The position numbers and the translations under genes were made by a program. A stretch of DNA of 64,000 bases from Bombella apis (GTDB lineage: Bacteria > Pseudomonadota > Alphaproteobacteria > Acetobacterales > Acetobacteraceae): NCBI RefSeq assembly GCF_018221685.1, contig NZ_JAGJTM010000005.1, positions 7,501 through 71,500 on the forward strand. The letters run 5' to 3'. The notes beneath the pieces were generated by a model. The model made no database searches. It was not told the DNA's origin and worked only from the letters and a program-made list of their open reading frames with translations. Positions 43,725 to 52,917 of the stretch are shown piece by piece. Within the stretch, counting starts at the first letter, position 1; every line of letters begins with the position of its first letter.

Positions 43725-45191
43725 ATGCAGGGACATGCCCTTTCCCGCCACGCAGGCTGGCCAATCATCATCGGGGCCGGGCTGGCTGGCCTCATGGCGG
43801 CTCTGGAGATGGACGGCCCCTGCGTGCTGCTTGCTCCCTCCTTCACAGGGGAAGGAACATCCAGCACCCTGGCCCAGGGCGGCATGGCAGCGGCGGTCGG
43901 TCCCGGGGACAGTCCGGCCAGCCACGCCGAGGATACGCTCAGGGCCGGTGCCGGTCTGTGTGATCCGGCCATCGTGCAGCGCATCACCGAGGCAGGACCG
44001 GGTGCCGTGGAAACGCTCCTGCGGCTTGGCGTGCCCCTGGCCCATGATGGAAAAGGTCAGCTTGCCCTCCATCTGGAGGCCGCCCACAGCCATGAGCGGA
44101 TTGTCTTTGCCGGTGGCGACCGGAGCGGACAGGTCATCCTTCAGCATGTTCTCCAGCAGGCCCGGAAAAAGGACACCATCCACTGGCTACAGGCCACGCT
44201 GAAAGGGTTCCACGCCCCTGATGGGACAGTGCAGGGTGTATGGACATCCGCCGGGTTCATCCCCACACGGCACTGCATTCTGGCCAGCGGCGGCTGCGGC
44301 GGGCTGTATCAGCACACGACCAGCCCACTCTCCAACCGGGGTACGACACTGGCTCTGGCCGCATGGGCAGGAGCTACCCTGCGGGACATGGAATTCACGC
44401 AGTTTCATCCCACGGCCCTCGTCGCACCGGGCCAGACGGGCCGCCTCTCCCTCATCAGTGAGGCCGTGCGGGGAGCCGGAGCCGTACTGCGTCTGGATGA
44501 CGGCCATCGCTTCACGGAAGAACTCGCCCCCCGTGATGTCGTCAGCCGGGCCATCGCTGCCCAGCTGCGGGAAGGACGCACCGTCTTTCTGGATGGACGC
44601 TCCCTGCCAGGTGCCCCCTTCAGCGCACGTTTCCCCGGCATCACACAGGCCTGCCGAAAAGCCGGTCTTGATCCGGACACCCAGCTTCTCCCCGTCCAGC
44701 CCGCCATGCACTACCACATGGGCGGCCTGAAGGTGGACCAGACAGGCCGCACGACCCTGGAGGGATTGTGGGCCTGCGGAGAGGTCGCCTGTACCGGCCT
44801 TCATGGTGCCAACAGGCTGGCCAGCAACTCCCTGCTGGAGGCTCTGGTCTGCGGGCAATGGGCAGGGCGGGACGTCAACACCAGCCGGAACGACGGAACA
44901 GCTCCCCCTCCCGCCACGGTACCGGCACGCCCCACCTTCACGACGGACTGGCCTTTCCGGGCTGAAATGCAGCAGCATCTCGGCATTCTCCGCACCCGCA
45001 CAGGACTGGAAAATTTTCTGGAACATACCCTGCCACTGGCCCGCCAGAATCTCTGCGCCCTGACCGCCTCCTTCATCGGCTGGGCCGCCCTGAACCGCCC
45101 GGAACAGAGAGGGGCACACTGGCGGGAAGACACGCCCGGTCTTCAGCCGCCCCGTCACATCGACATGCAGCTGACCGACCTGCCCCTGTAA
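43725..45191 (+). CDS. nadB: L-aspartate oxidase
   Basis: A 488-residue flavoprotein that oxidises aspartate to iminoaspartate for NadA. The FAD-binding motif reads IIIGAGLAGLMAAL, followed by STLAQGGMAAAV, a FTQFHPTALV active-site strand, and GLWACGEVACTGLHGANRLASNSLLEALV near residue 350. The ATG at 43725 lies seven bases after AAGGA. A GTG at 43710 overlaps the nadA stop and is less likely. It is coupled closely to nadA. Confidence 0.94.
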   Translation: MQGHALSRHAGWPIIIGAGLAGLMAALEMDGPCVLLAPSFTGEGTSSTLAQGGMAAAVGPGDSPASHAEDTLRAGAGLCDPAIVQRITEAGPGAVETLLRLGVPLAHDGKGQLALHLEAAHSHERIVFAGGDRSGQVILQHVLQQARKKDTIHWLQATLKGFHAPDGTVQGVWTSAGFIPTRHCILASGGCGGLYQHTTSPLSNRGTTLALAAWAGATLRDMEFTQFHPTALVAPGQTGRLSLISEAVRGAGAVLRLDDGHRFTEELAPRDVVSRAIAAQLREGRTVFLDGRSLPGAPFSARFPGITQACRKAGLDPDTQLLPVQPAMHYHMGGLKVDQTGRTTLEGLWACGEVACTGLHGANRLASNSLLEALVCGQWAGRDVNTSRNDGTAPPPATVPARPTFTTDWPFRAEMQQHLGILRTRTGLENFLEHTLPLARQNLCALTASFIGWAALNRPEQRGAHWREDTPGLQPPRHIDMQLTDLPL

Positions 45192-45225
45192 CCTCCTTCC
45201 ATCCAGCACCAGGAGACCTATCATC

Positions 45226-46095
45226 ATGGCCCTTGAGACGCTTTTCCTGCCCGACCTGCTCTGGGAACCGGTCATCAGCAACGCCCTGCGGGAAGATTTC
45301 GGCACAGGTGGCGACGTCACCACGCAGGCTCTCATGCAGGGCCAGCCCACACTTCGGGCCTCCTTCGTCGCCCGGCAGGATGGACGGCTGGCCGGACTGC
45401 CCGGTGCCCGTCTGGCCTTCACGCTTCTGGATGGCCGGACCCGTTTCACACCCTTCAGGCAGGAGGGCGACCGCATCACCCGTGGCGACGTTCTTGCCGA
45501 GGTGGAAGGCCCGGCCAGCGCCGTGCTGGGCGGGGAACGTGTGGCCCTCAACCTGCTGTCCCATCTCAGCGGAATCGCCACCACCACGGGCCAGATCGTG
45601 GATGCCGTGGAAGGTACGGGGGTCAGCATCTGCTGCACCCGCAAGACGCTCCCCGGCCTGCGTGCCCTACAGAAATATGCCGTCCGGGCTGGTGGTGGCA
45701 GCAATCACCGCCACAGGCTGGATGATGCCATCATGCTCAAGGACAATCATCTGGCTCTTTTCGGCAGCAACATCCCCGCCGCACTGGCCGCTGCCCGCCA
45801 GCGGGCCGGACACCTCATGAAGATCGAGCTGGAAGTGGACTCCCTCGCCCAACTTGCCGAGGCGCTGGACTGCCCCGACGGGCCGGATGCCTACCTGCTG
45901 GACAACATGACCCCCGCCATGCTGCGTGAGGCCGTGAACATGATCGAAGGCCGGGCCATTGCCGAAGCCTCCGGCGGCATCACGCCCGACACGGCCCGCA
46001 GCATTGCCGAAAGTGGCGTGGACATCCTCTCCCTCGGCTGGCTGACCCACAGCGTGAAAGCACTGGATATCGGGCTGGACATCCGCACGGCATGA
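45226..46095 (+). CDS. nadC: Nicotinate-nucleotide pyrophosphorylase (quinolinate phosphoribosyltransferase)
   Basis: A 289-residue enzyme that converts quinolinate and PRPP to nicotinate mononucleotide. Signature segments are LLSHLSGIATTTGQIVDAV, CCTRKTLPGLRALQKYAV followed by GGGSNHRHRLDDAIMLKDNH, and IEGRAIAEASGGI. AGGAG is well placed before the ATG. It completes the de novo NAD operon nadABC. Confidence 0.96.
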   Translation: MALETLFLPDLLWEPVISNALREDFGTGGDVTTQALMQGQPTLRASFVARQDGRLAGLPGARLAFTLLDGRTRFTPFRQEGDRITRGDVLAEVEGPASAVLGGERVALNLLSHLSGIATTTGQIVDAVEGTGVSICCTRKTLPGLRALQKYAVRAGGGSNHRHRLDDAIMLKDNHLALFGSNIPAALAAARQRAGHLMKIELEVDSLAQLAEALDCPDGPDAYLLDNMTPAMLREAVNMIEGRAIAEASGGITPDTARSIAESGVDILSLGWLTHSVKALDIGLDIRTA

Positions 46096-46099
46096 CAAC

Positions 46100-46807
46100 T
46101 CAGAACTGGTCTTTCTGCTTCCGCAGGCGGGCCAGTTCTTCCGGCGTCCGGGCCATGAGGAACGGGTTGGTCTGCCGCTCCACGCCCAGCGGAACAGGCA
46201 CCGAGGGCCGCCCTTCCGCCCGGAGCTGCGCCACCTCTGCCCTGCGGGCCTCCAGCGCAGGGGTGCTTCTGCCCAGTGAGGCAATGAATTTCAGGTTCCC
46301 CTGCGTGTATTCATGGCCGGGGCAGAGAAGTGTCCCGTCCGGCAGATCATCAAACTGGCGGAAGCTGGCAAAAAGCTGTTCCGCAGTCCCCTCGAACAGG
46401 CGGCCACTCCCACCACTGAACAGCGTATCCCCACTGAAGAGGGCCGGGGTTCCACCCTCCAGCGCATAGCAGAGGTGATCCAGCGTGTGACCCGGTGTGG
46501 CCATGACACGGAATGTCAGCCCGGCCACCTTCACCTCATCACCATCCTTCAGCGGGTGATCGACACCTGCCACATCCGCTGGACCATAAACCGGCACGTC
46601 GTGGCGCCGTGCCAGTTCTGCCGCCCCACCGACATGATCGCCATGATGATGGGTCAGCAGGATGGCAGCCGGAGCCTCTTCCCCCAGCATCGCCTCTGCT
46701 GGCCCGGCTTCACCGGGGTCAATCACCACCCAGGGGCGCCCCTCCTTACGGACGAACCAGATGTAATTATCCTGAAAGGCGGGAACCGGCCTTATCTCCA
46801 CACTCAT
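46100..46807 (-). CDS. gloB: Hydroxyacylglutathione hydrolase (glyoxalase II)
   Basis: A 235-residue metallo-beta-lactamase-fold hydrolase. The metal-binding motif THHHGDHVGG is intact, with further ligands in ATPGHTLDHLCY, GDTLFSGGSGRLFEG and CPGHEYTQGNLKF. It hydrolyses S-lactoylglutathione to lactate in methylglyoxal detoxification. The SD GGAGAGAGG precedes the ATG. It is convergent with nadC, with five bases between stops. A 10-bp palindrome lies just upstream. Confidence 0.93.
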   Translation of the reverse strand: MSVEIRPVPAFQDNYIWFVRKEGRPWVVIDPGEAGPAEAMLGEEAPAAILLTHHHGDHVGGAAELARRHDVPVYGPADVAGVDHPLKDGDEVKVAGLTFRVMATPGHTLDHLCYALEGGTPALFSGDTLFSGGSGRLFEGTAEQLFASFRQFDDLPDGTLLCPGHEYTQGNLKFIASLGRSTPALEARRAEVAQLRAEGRPSVPVPLGVERQTNPFLMARTPEELARLRKQKDQF

Positions 46808-46827
46808 GAAACCTCTCTCCAGACGAG

Positions 46828-46855
46828 GTTATCCCGCAGGAAACAGCGGGATAAC
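46828..46855. promoter_or_regulatory. Perfect 10-bp inverted repeat upstream of gloB
   Basis: Arms GTTATCCCGC (46828-46837) and GCGGGATAAC (46846-46855) with an 8-base spacer, 20 bases before the gloB start codon on the minus strand. There is no T-run on either side, so it is a better operator or 5'-leader hairpin than a terminator. It also lies 117 bases before psd on the plus strand. Confidence 0.5.
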
Positions 46856-46971
46856 GGAAGCCATGCCTCCAAGATGGCCCCTGCCACCTTTCCCTGCAAG
46901 CACACACCCAGCCCTGACCACGCCCTCCCCATCCCCGTCACGAAATACTTGACCCATCCAGCAGGTGACGT

Positions 46972-47661
46972 ATGAGTAATCTCATGTCACTGATCAAATC
47001 TCTCAAACTCGTCCTTGCTCCGCCGCACCGTGCGGCAACACCCTTTCTGGGCATCGGCCTTCTGGCTGGTGTGTTCGGGCGGGCCACGCCATGGCGGCTG
47101 ACACGGGCCCTGGGGACAGCAGGCTTTGCGTTCACAGGCTTCTGCCTCTATTTCTTCCGCAACCCACGGCGGACGTCTCCACAGGGTGAAGGGCTCGTCC
47201 TCGCCAGTGCGGATGGACGTGTGACAGGTGTTTCCATGGTCCCGCCGCCGGCTGCCCTGGAGATGGGCAGTGAGCCGGTCTGGCGTGTTTCGACCTTCCT
47301 CTCCGTACTGGATGTGCATGTAAACCGTATGCCCGTCAGTGGGACAGTCACGAAAATTGCCTATCATGCAGGCAAATTCCTCAATGCCAGCCTGGACAAG
47401 GCCTCCGAACATAATGAACGCAACGAACTGCGCGTAACTCTCCGGGATGGCCGCCAGGTGGCCGTCGTGCAGATCGCCGGGCTGGTCGCCCGCCGTATTC
47501 TCTGTGATGTGAAAGAAGGCGAACAGGTGCAGGCCGGGGAGCTGTTTGGCCTCATCCGCTTTGGCTCCCGCACGGACATCTACCTGCCACCGGGTATCAC
47601 TCCCGATGTCCTGGAGGGACAGACGATGATCGGAGGCGAGACGGTCATAGCGAAGCTCTGA
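46972..47661 (+). CDS. psd: Phosphatidylserine decarboxylase proenzyme
   Basis: A 229-residue protein of the short (group II) Psd type. It has an N-terminal membrane region and FFRNPRRT, then DVHVNRMPVSGTV, and a C-terminal GLIRFGSRTDIYLP in which Gly-Ser is the self-cleavage site that forms the pyruvoyl group. It makes phosphatidylethanolamine from phosphatidylserine. It is followed 11 bases later by pssA, which supplies its substrate. Confidence 0.94.
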   Translation: MSNLMSLIKSLKLVLAPPHRAATPFLGIGLLAGVFGRATPWRLTRALGTAGFAFTGFCLYFFRNPRRTSPQGEGLVLASADGRVTGVSMVPPPAALEMGSEPVWRVSTFLSVLDVHVNRMPVSGTVTKIAYHAGKFLNASLDKASEHNERNELRVTLRDGRQVAVVQIAGLVARRILCDVKEGEQVQAGELFGLIRFGSRTDIYLPPGITPDVLEGQTMIGGETVIAKL

Positions 47662-47672
47662 GGGCCAGACAT

Positions 47673-48539
47673 ATGCAGAAGCCATCTTCCGACACGGCCA
47701 TGGTGCATAGATACCGGCGCAAGCGGCGCCGGGTCCGTGGGCTTTCCTTCAACCGGCTTGTCCCCAACATCCTGACGATGCTGGGCCTCTGTGCGGGGCT
47801 GAGCGCCATCAAATTTTCCATGACAGGCCATTTTACCCATGCAGCCGGGGCCCTGCTCATCGCTGCCTGCATGGATGGGCTGGACGGACGCATCGCCCGC
47901 CTGCTGAAGGGGACATCCCGTTTCGGAGCTGAATTTGACAGCCTGTCGGACTTTGTCTGCTTCGGCGTCGTGCCGCCCTTCATCCTCATGCTCTGGGCTC
48001 TGCCTGCCACGCAGCGGCTGGCCTTCATCCCGTTCATTCTTTTCACGGTCTGCATGGCCCTGCGGCTGGCCCGCTTCAACTCCGCACTGGACGACGATAC
48101 GGCACCGGAATATGCCGCCAATTTCTTCTCCGGCGTGCCCGCACCGGCAGGGGCAGGGCTTGCACTGTTCCCGGTCTTTCTGGGGCTGGAAGCCAAGCGC
48201 AACAACCTGACAGGCATCGAGCATTTCGCCCACTCCCCATGGCTGGCCGCTGGCTGCCTGATCGTCACCGCCCTGCTGCTGGTCTCCACCCTGCCGATCT
48301 GGTCCTTCAAGAACTTCAAGGTGCCATCACGCTATATTCTGCCCATGCTGGTCGGCGTCGGTGCCTATGCCGCCATTCTGGTAACAGAACCATGGGGCGC
48401 TCTGGCCGCAGCTGGTGTCCTCTATCTCGTCATGATCCCGCTCTCCCGCCGGTCTTACTGGCGGCTGCGGCGTGAGGCAGAAGATGCGTGGGAGCCCGTG
48501 GGAGATGAACCACCCTCTGCCAGCTCCACCAACGCCTGA
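47673..48539 (+). CDS. pssA: CDP-diacylglycerol-serine O-phosphatidyltransferase
   Basis: A 288-residue CDP-alcohol phosphatidyltransferase with several membrane segments. The motif D-G-x2-A-R-x8-G-x3-D-x3-D is present (DGRIARLL, then FGAEFDSLSD). It makes phosphatidylserine for Psd. The last 85 bases overlap the 3' end of the minus-strand HyfI-like gene. The overlapping C-terminal tail (EDAWEPVGDEPPSASSTNA) is not conserved-looking, so the overlap was probably gained by losing an earlier stop. Confidence 0.94.
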   Translation: MQKPSSDTAMVHRYRRKRRRVRGLSFNRLVPNILTMLGLCAGLSAIKFSMTGHFTHAAGALLIAACMDGLDGRIARLLKGTSRFGAEFDSLSDFVCFGVVPPFILMLWALPATQRLAFIPFILFTVCMALRLARFNSALDDDTAPEYAANFFSGVPAPAGAGLALFPVFLGLEAKRNNLTGIEHFAHSPWLAAGCLIVTALLLVSTLPIWSFKNFKVPSRYILPMLVGVGAYAAILVTEPWGALAAAGVLYLVMIPLSRRSYWRLRREAEDAWEPVGDEPPSASSTNA

Positions 48540-48973
48540 AGAATGGATGCGGGCGACGGCGGGCAGCCAGGAATGGACCCATAGACCCGGCTGAGCGCAT
48601 GGAGGCCACCCAGCGTGGCGTATGTGTTCTTCCACAATCCACCATCATGGGCGCAGTCTCCCACAGCCACGAGGCTGCGTCCTGCGGGCATGGCCTCCCA
48701 CGCACTGGCCAGATCGCCTGCGCAGGAGCGTGTCACAGAGCCGGTGACAAGGAGCCAGTCCGCATCCTCCGGATGCTGGACCCTCTGAAACCCGCTCCCT
48801 TCCAACGGGTAGGCGCTGCTTCCCAGAGACACCAGTTCCATCGCACAGCCTTCGCAGCTTCCCGCCTCAAGCGTGAACAGCCTGATGCGCCGCCCCTGCC
48901 GCCTCACGGGGCGGGGGCGCCATTTCTGTACATCCAGAAAAGCAAGCATCATGGTCAGGGGAGCTGACTGCAT
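48455..48973 (-). CDS. HyfI-like (NuoB family) Fe-S subunit of a hydrogenase-4-like complex
   Basis: A 172-residue NuoB/HyfI-type small subunit. Four cysteines fit an N2-type [4Fe-4S] cluster: Cys40 and Cys43 (EAGSCEGCAMEL), Cys107 (VGDC) and Cys137 (PGCPP). An extra Cys84 is present. It would be the electron entry or exit point next to the quinone or large subunit. Its natural partner, the HyfG-like gene, lies about 4 kb away, beyond a lipid kinase and a TonB receptor. The ATG at 48973 was chosen; a GTG at 48991 and ATGs near 48952 are alternatives. The C-terminal 30 residues overlap pssA and are not conserved-looking. Confidence 0.72.
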   Translation of the reverse strand: MQSAPLTMMLAFLDVQKWRPRPVRRQGRRIRLFTLEAGSCEGCAMELVSLGSSAYPLEGSGFQRVQHPEDADWLLVTGSVTRSCAGDLASAWEAMPAGRSLVAVGDCAHDGGLWKNTYATLGGLHALSRVYGSIPGCPPSPASILQALVELAEGGSSPTGSHASSASRRSRQ

Positions 48974-49031
48974 GGCAGATGTGATCCTCACAATGGGAAC
49001 AAAACAGCAGAACCTGTAACAGAAGGTTCAT

Positions 49032-49056
49032 GCCGGGCACTATATAGTGTCCCGGC
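49032..49056. promoter_or_regulatory. 25-bp palindrome between the HyfI-like and lipid kinase genes
   Basis: The core CACTATATAGTG (49038-49049) is a perfect 12-bp palindrome, extended by GCCGGG (49032-49037) and CCCGGC (49051-49056) with a single extra T on the right. It sits in the divergent gap, about 60 bases from the HyfI-like start and 26 bases from the lipid kinase start. It fits a shared operator. Confidence 0.55.
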
Positions 49057-49081
49057 CCAGAGTGAAGTACCCTCCCCCGCC

Positions 49082-50077
49082 ATGCACCTGCACCTACCAC
49101 CCTCCTCACTGCACCCCCATCCCCGCAGAGCACTGCTCATCATCAACCCGACAGCGGGGCATCACTCTCCCCGGCGGCAGGCTGCCTTCGTGAAGCATCT
49201 GGAAGGAACCGGGCTGGACGTGCGTGTCATGAAAACCCGTTACCGGGGCCACGCTGCGGAGATCGTGAAAACCTACCTGCCAGAAGCGGACCTCATCATT
49301 GCCGGAGGCGGTGATGGCACGATTGCCGAAATTGCCCAGGCCATGACGGGCGGTTCCTGTCCTCTTGCCCTCTGGCCTGTCGGCTCTGCCAATGTGCTGG
49401 CACTGGAGCTGGGCATCCCCTTCCATGACGCCAGCAATGCCGCCCTCATCGCCAGCGGGCAGACCCGCACGCTCTGGCCGGGCTGGCTCACCACAGAAGG
49501 ACAGGCCAACCCAACCCTGTTCCTCCAGATGGTCGGGGTCGGCCCCGATGGCTGGGTGGTGCAGCAACTCTCCACGGCCCTCAAGAAACGGATCGGCCGG
49601 GCCGCCTATGCCGTCACCGCCCTGCGCCTGCTGTCCACCTATCCCTTCCCCGCATTCGAGACAGACGTGGATGGCCGATGCTACCAGTCCCGCCTCACCA
49701 TCATCTCCAAAGGGCGGCTTTATGGCGGTCCGTTCCGGCTGTTCCACCACAACCACCATGAAGAGGCCGCCTTCTCCGTCTTCATGCTGCACCGGCTGCA
49801 CCCGCTCTGCCTACTGAAGCAGGCATGGGCTTTCCTCTGCCGGAACGACTGCACCACCCCGACCTTTTCCTTCATCCGGGGACGGACCGTCACCTGCCCC
49901 GGCAGCCAGCCCGTTCCTGCCCAGAGTGATGGGGACTTCAGAGGAACAACGCCGCTCCACATCACCAGCGCACCAGCTCCCCTGACGGTCATCTGCCCGG
50001 CTAGAAATCAGCCCCCATCTGGAGAAAGAAACTTCTTCCGGCAATGTAGCCTGAATATTGGGAAAAGGCGGTATTGA
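49082..50077 (+). CDS. Diacylglycerol kinase family lipid kinase
   Basis: A 331-residue protein of the DagK/YegS catalytic family. The nucleotide-binding motifs are intact: LLIINPTAGHHSPRR, GGGDGTIAEIAQAM, then the GSANVLALELGIP motif. The substrate could be diacylglycerol or another lipid such as a sphingoid base. No membrane segments are seen. The domain seems to end near VICPAR. The last 23 residues read through the antisense strand of the TonB receptor gene, a 77-base convergent overlap. It has no role in the neighbouring hydrogenase-like complex that is visible from sequence. Confidence 0.82.
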   Translation: MHLHLPPSSLHPHPRRALLIINPTAGHHSPRRQAAFVKHLEGTGLDVRVMKTRYRGHAAEIVKTYLPEADLIIAGGGDGTIAEIAQAMTGGSCPLALWPVGSANVLALELGIPFHDASNAALIASGQTRTLWPGWLTTEGQANPTLFLQMVGVGPDGWVVQQLSTALKKRIGRAAYAVTALRLLSTYPFPAFETDVDGRCYQSRLTIISKGRLYGGPFRLFHHNHHEEAAFSVFMLHRLHPLCLLKQAWAFLCRNDCTTPTFSFIRGRTVTCPGSQPVPAQSDGDFRGTTPLHITSAPAPLTVICPARNQPPSGERNFFRQCSLNIGKRRY

Positions 50078-52874
50078 AGGCCCCATCCGGCACGAAGGGC
50101 GGCCGACGGTTGAACAGGTTGCTGATGCCTCCCATCAGCTGGAACTGGTGCCACGTCCCTGACACCGTCACGTCATGCAGGATCGTTCCTCCCACGTGGG
50201 TCCGCCCGGATGTGGCCGGGTCAAGATCACGGTGCCCGTCATTCATCCTCATCCCGCTGATGAGGCGTGTCATCCAGATGAGGCTGACATGGTCATGCCG
50301 CCATGTCGTGCTGATGTAATGCTGCTCCCGTGGTCGGCCACTGCCATTCAGATAGAGCAGACGACCTGTATAGTCCTGCCAGCTCCCGTTGCGGGTCAGC
50401 TTCTGCCTGTAATTCAGAAGATACTGGGTGTTTTCATGAAGGCTCAACTGGTCCCTGTCGCCCAGGGGCAGGCTGTAATGCAGGCTGAAATCCAGACCAT
50501 CCGTCTTCAGGGCACCGACATTCTGCGGCAGGGCCTTGATGGCCGTGATCTGCCCGCTGCTGGAACGGGGCAGGATGGCACCACAGAAATCCGGCTCGCT
50601 GCCCGTGTAACATCCATCCAGAAGCGTCTGCGTGCTGAGGGTCGAGATCATGTCCCGCAGGCTGTAATGCCAGTAATCGACAGAGAGCCGCAACGCCCTG
50701 AGAGAGCGGGGCGTGATGTCCATGCCGACCGTTGCCGTACGTCCATATTCCGGCCCCAGCCGAGGATTGCCACCGGAGAGGGTCGGCAGCTGCCCGACCA
50801 GTGAAGAAGTGAAGCTGGCCGGGTTGATTCCTTCCTTCTGGCACCGTGCCTGCACCGCTCCCGCACGGCTGCCATAGCTTCCCACATGGGCGCAGGGATC
50901 GGATGCAGAAGCATAACTCAACGTCTGGCCGCCATAGACATCATACAGCCCCGGCTGCCGGAACGAGGTGCCCAGCGTCCCCCGGAAGGCCACGTCCTGA
51001 ACCGGTGCCCAGTGCAGGCCGGTCTTCCAGTTCAGCGGTGTTCCGTAATGACTGTATGAAGAGACACGGCCCTGAAGGTCAACCGTCAGGTCCCGGGCCA
51101 GTGGCGCACGCCGCAGCAGGGGAAGCTGGATTTCTCCATAACCCTCCGAAACGGTGAACCCACCGCCCGTATAGGCCCCCGCCGCCCCTGTGGACGCCCC
51201 CTGCGCCACGAGGGCATCAGGGTGATAGCTCAGCTGCTCCCCCCTATGTTCCATGCCTGCCGCCACCCCGACCGGCCCGCCATACATCCACGGCAGGGCA
51301 AAGAGATGCGGGTTCCGCAGGCGCAGCATCGTGTCCCGCAGCTGATAGGTGGCCCGGTCCTTCTGGGTGAACCGGACATGATCCTTCGCCTGCTGGCTGT
51401 AAGGCGCAAAAGGATTCTGCAGCACGCAGCCCTGCGCCGCCTGGCATATGCCCGGGTCATAGACCACGGGACTGCGGGAATCCATCACATCCAGCTGTCT
51501 CGTCCCTGTCGTTTCCAGCAGGTTGCGGTAATTGATCATGTCCTGCGTGTGGGAGGACAGATGGCTGCGCCCGTAGGTATAGGAGAGGTCATAATCCCAC
51601 CCGGCTCCCAGCTGTCCTTTCAGGCCGGGCAGGAAGGTCCATGTATCAGTGTTGATGTGATTGCGCCGTGGCCCGACATCTTCCATCCGCTTGATGATGG
51701 ACGCATCCCGCCCCCACGGATTGTACGGACTGGCCGTCGGCAGCAGCCATGAAGACGGCAGTGTGGATGGCGGGACACTCCCCTGCACCGGCGCTGGCGA
51801 CTGGGTCCGTTCCACGAGCGTATGGCTGTATCGCATGGTGCCATAGAGCGTCACGAACCGGGAAAACCGCTCATGGGCATCAAGAGAGGCCGTGCCGTCA
51901 TCATGGCGGTTCATGATCGTGGAATAGCGGGCAAAATTGTACAGATCGTCCCTGGTGAAGCGGCGGAAGCCGCCCTGCCCGTCCGGCACCATCTTCTGCC
52001 CCGTCTGCGGATTGATGAGCACGCCGGAAGGAATGATGGACGACCCGTAACTGGGGCTGCCCGTGGCCGGATTGTCATTCTGTGGCAGGGCTGACCAGCT
52101 GCGGTCCCGGTTATAGATGGGGCCGGTCGTGCTGTAGCTGCCCGCCAGCGTGACGTTGCCCCGCCCCTCATCAAAATTCATGCCGTGATAGGCGGAGACC
52201 TCGCCACCCCGGGCATCCCCGGCCTGCGCAATGCTCCCCCGCATGGTGATGTTGCTGCCCGTGAGGTCGTGCCGCAGATGGATGTTGATGACCCCCGCCA
52301 CGGCATCCGCCCCATACAGGCCGGACCCGCCATCCTTGAGAATTTCCACCTTCTCGATCTGCTGCAACGGAATGGTGTTGAGATCCACACATTCGGACCC
52401 GGCATTGAGGGTCGCCCTGTGCCCGTCAATCAGCACAAGCACCCGCCCCTGCCCCAGATTCCGAAGGTCCGTGCAGGATGCCCCCTTGCCCCCGTTGGTC
52501 AGGCTGTTCGGCGAACCGGATGAGCCGATGGAAGGCATCCTTTGCAGATAGTCCCCCAGAGACGTCACGGCACTGCGCTGTATCTCCTTCCCCGTGATGG
52601 TCTGCACGGGATTGGGGGATGTCTTCCGCCCACCCTGAAGGTAAGACCCTGTGACCGTCAACTGCTCGACAGACTGGAAACGGGCCTGTGCTGCCTGATG
52701 TGCTGGTCCGTTGCCCCTGTTTCGAGAATGTTCTGGTGCTGAGGGGGTTTTCACCGTCCCGGCCGTCTCAGGCTCCGCCACTGGCGGTTGGGCCTGCGCG
52801 GGCAGCACCGTCAGGACCGGGCAGACCAGCCCTCCACCCAGCATGAGGGCAACGCCCTGTCTGATAAACCGCAC
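50001..52874 (-). CDS. TonB-dependent outer-membrane receptor, probably Zur-controlled
   Basis: A 957-residue receptor. Residues 1-28 are a signal peptide (PAQA-QPP). A plug domain runs from about residue 75 (VTGSYLQGG, QTITGKEIQRSAVTSLGDYLQRMP, LVLIDGHRA, QIEKVEILKDG, ADAVAGVINI), followed by a 22-strand barrel ending in aromatic Phe. Several close cysteine pairs (for example CTDL with SECVD, and C-x5-C pairs later) suggest disulphides in the extracellular loops. A Zur-box-like palindrome lies 44 bases upstream, which points to zinc or zincophore uptake. It interrupts the hydrogenase-4-like operon. Confidence 0.85.
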   Translation of the reverse strand: MRFIRQGVALMLGGGLVCPVLTVLPAQAQPPVAEPETAGTVKTPSAPEHSRNRGNGPAHQAAQARFQSVEQLTVTGSYLQGGRKTSPNPVQTITGKEIQRSAVTSLGDYLQRMPSIGSSGSPNSLTNGGKGASCTDLRNLGQGRVLVLIDGHRATLNAGSECVDLNTIPLQQIEKVEILKDGGSGLYGADAVAGVINIHLRHDLTGSNITMRGSIAQAGDARGGEVSAYHGMNFDEGRGNVTLAGSYSTTGPIYNRDRSWSALPQNDNPATGSPSYGSSIIPSGVLINPQTGQKMVPDGQGGFRRFTRDDLYNFARYSTIMNRHDDGTASLDAHERFSRFVTLYGTMRYSHTLVERTQSPAPVQGSVPPSTLPSSWLLPTASPYNPWGRDASIIKRMEDVGPRRNHINTDTWTFLPGLKGQLGAGWDYDLSYTYGRSHLSSHTQDMINYRNLLETTGTRQLDVMDSRSPVVYDPGICQAAQGCVLQNPFAPYSQQAKDHVRFTQKDRATYQLRDTMLRLRNPHLFALPWMYGGPVGVAAGMEHRGEQLSYHPDALVAQGASTGAAGAYTGGGFTVSEGYGEIQLPLLRRAPLARDLTVDLQGRVSSYSHYGTPLNWKTGLHWAPVQDVAFRGTLGTSFRQPGLYDVYGGQTLSYASASDPCAHVGSYGSRAGAVQARCQKEGINPASFTSSLVGQLPTLSGGNPRLGPEYGRTATVGMDITPRSLRALRLSVDYWHYSLRDMISTLSTQTLLDGCYTGSEPDFCGAILPRSSSGQITAIKALPQNVGALKTDGLDFSLHYSLPLGDRDQLSLHENTQYLLNYRQKLTRNGSWQDYTGRLLYLNGSGRPREQHYISTTWRHDHVSLIWMTRLISGMRMNDGHRDLDPATSGRTHVGGTILHDVTVSGTWHQFQLMGGISNLFNRRPPFVPDGAFNTAFSQYSGYIAGRSFFLQMGADF

Positions 52875-52917
52875 AGCCCCTCACACAACGCATGATGAAT
52901 CTTAAATCATATTTTAT

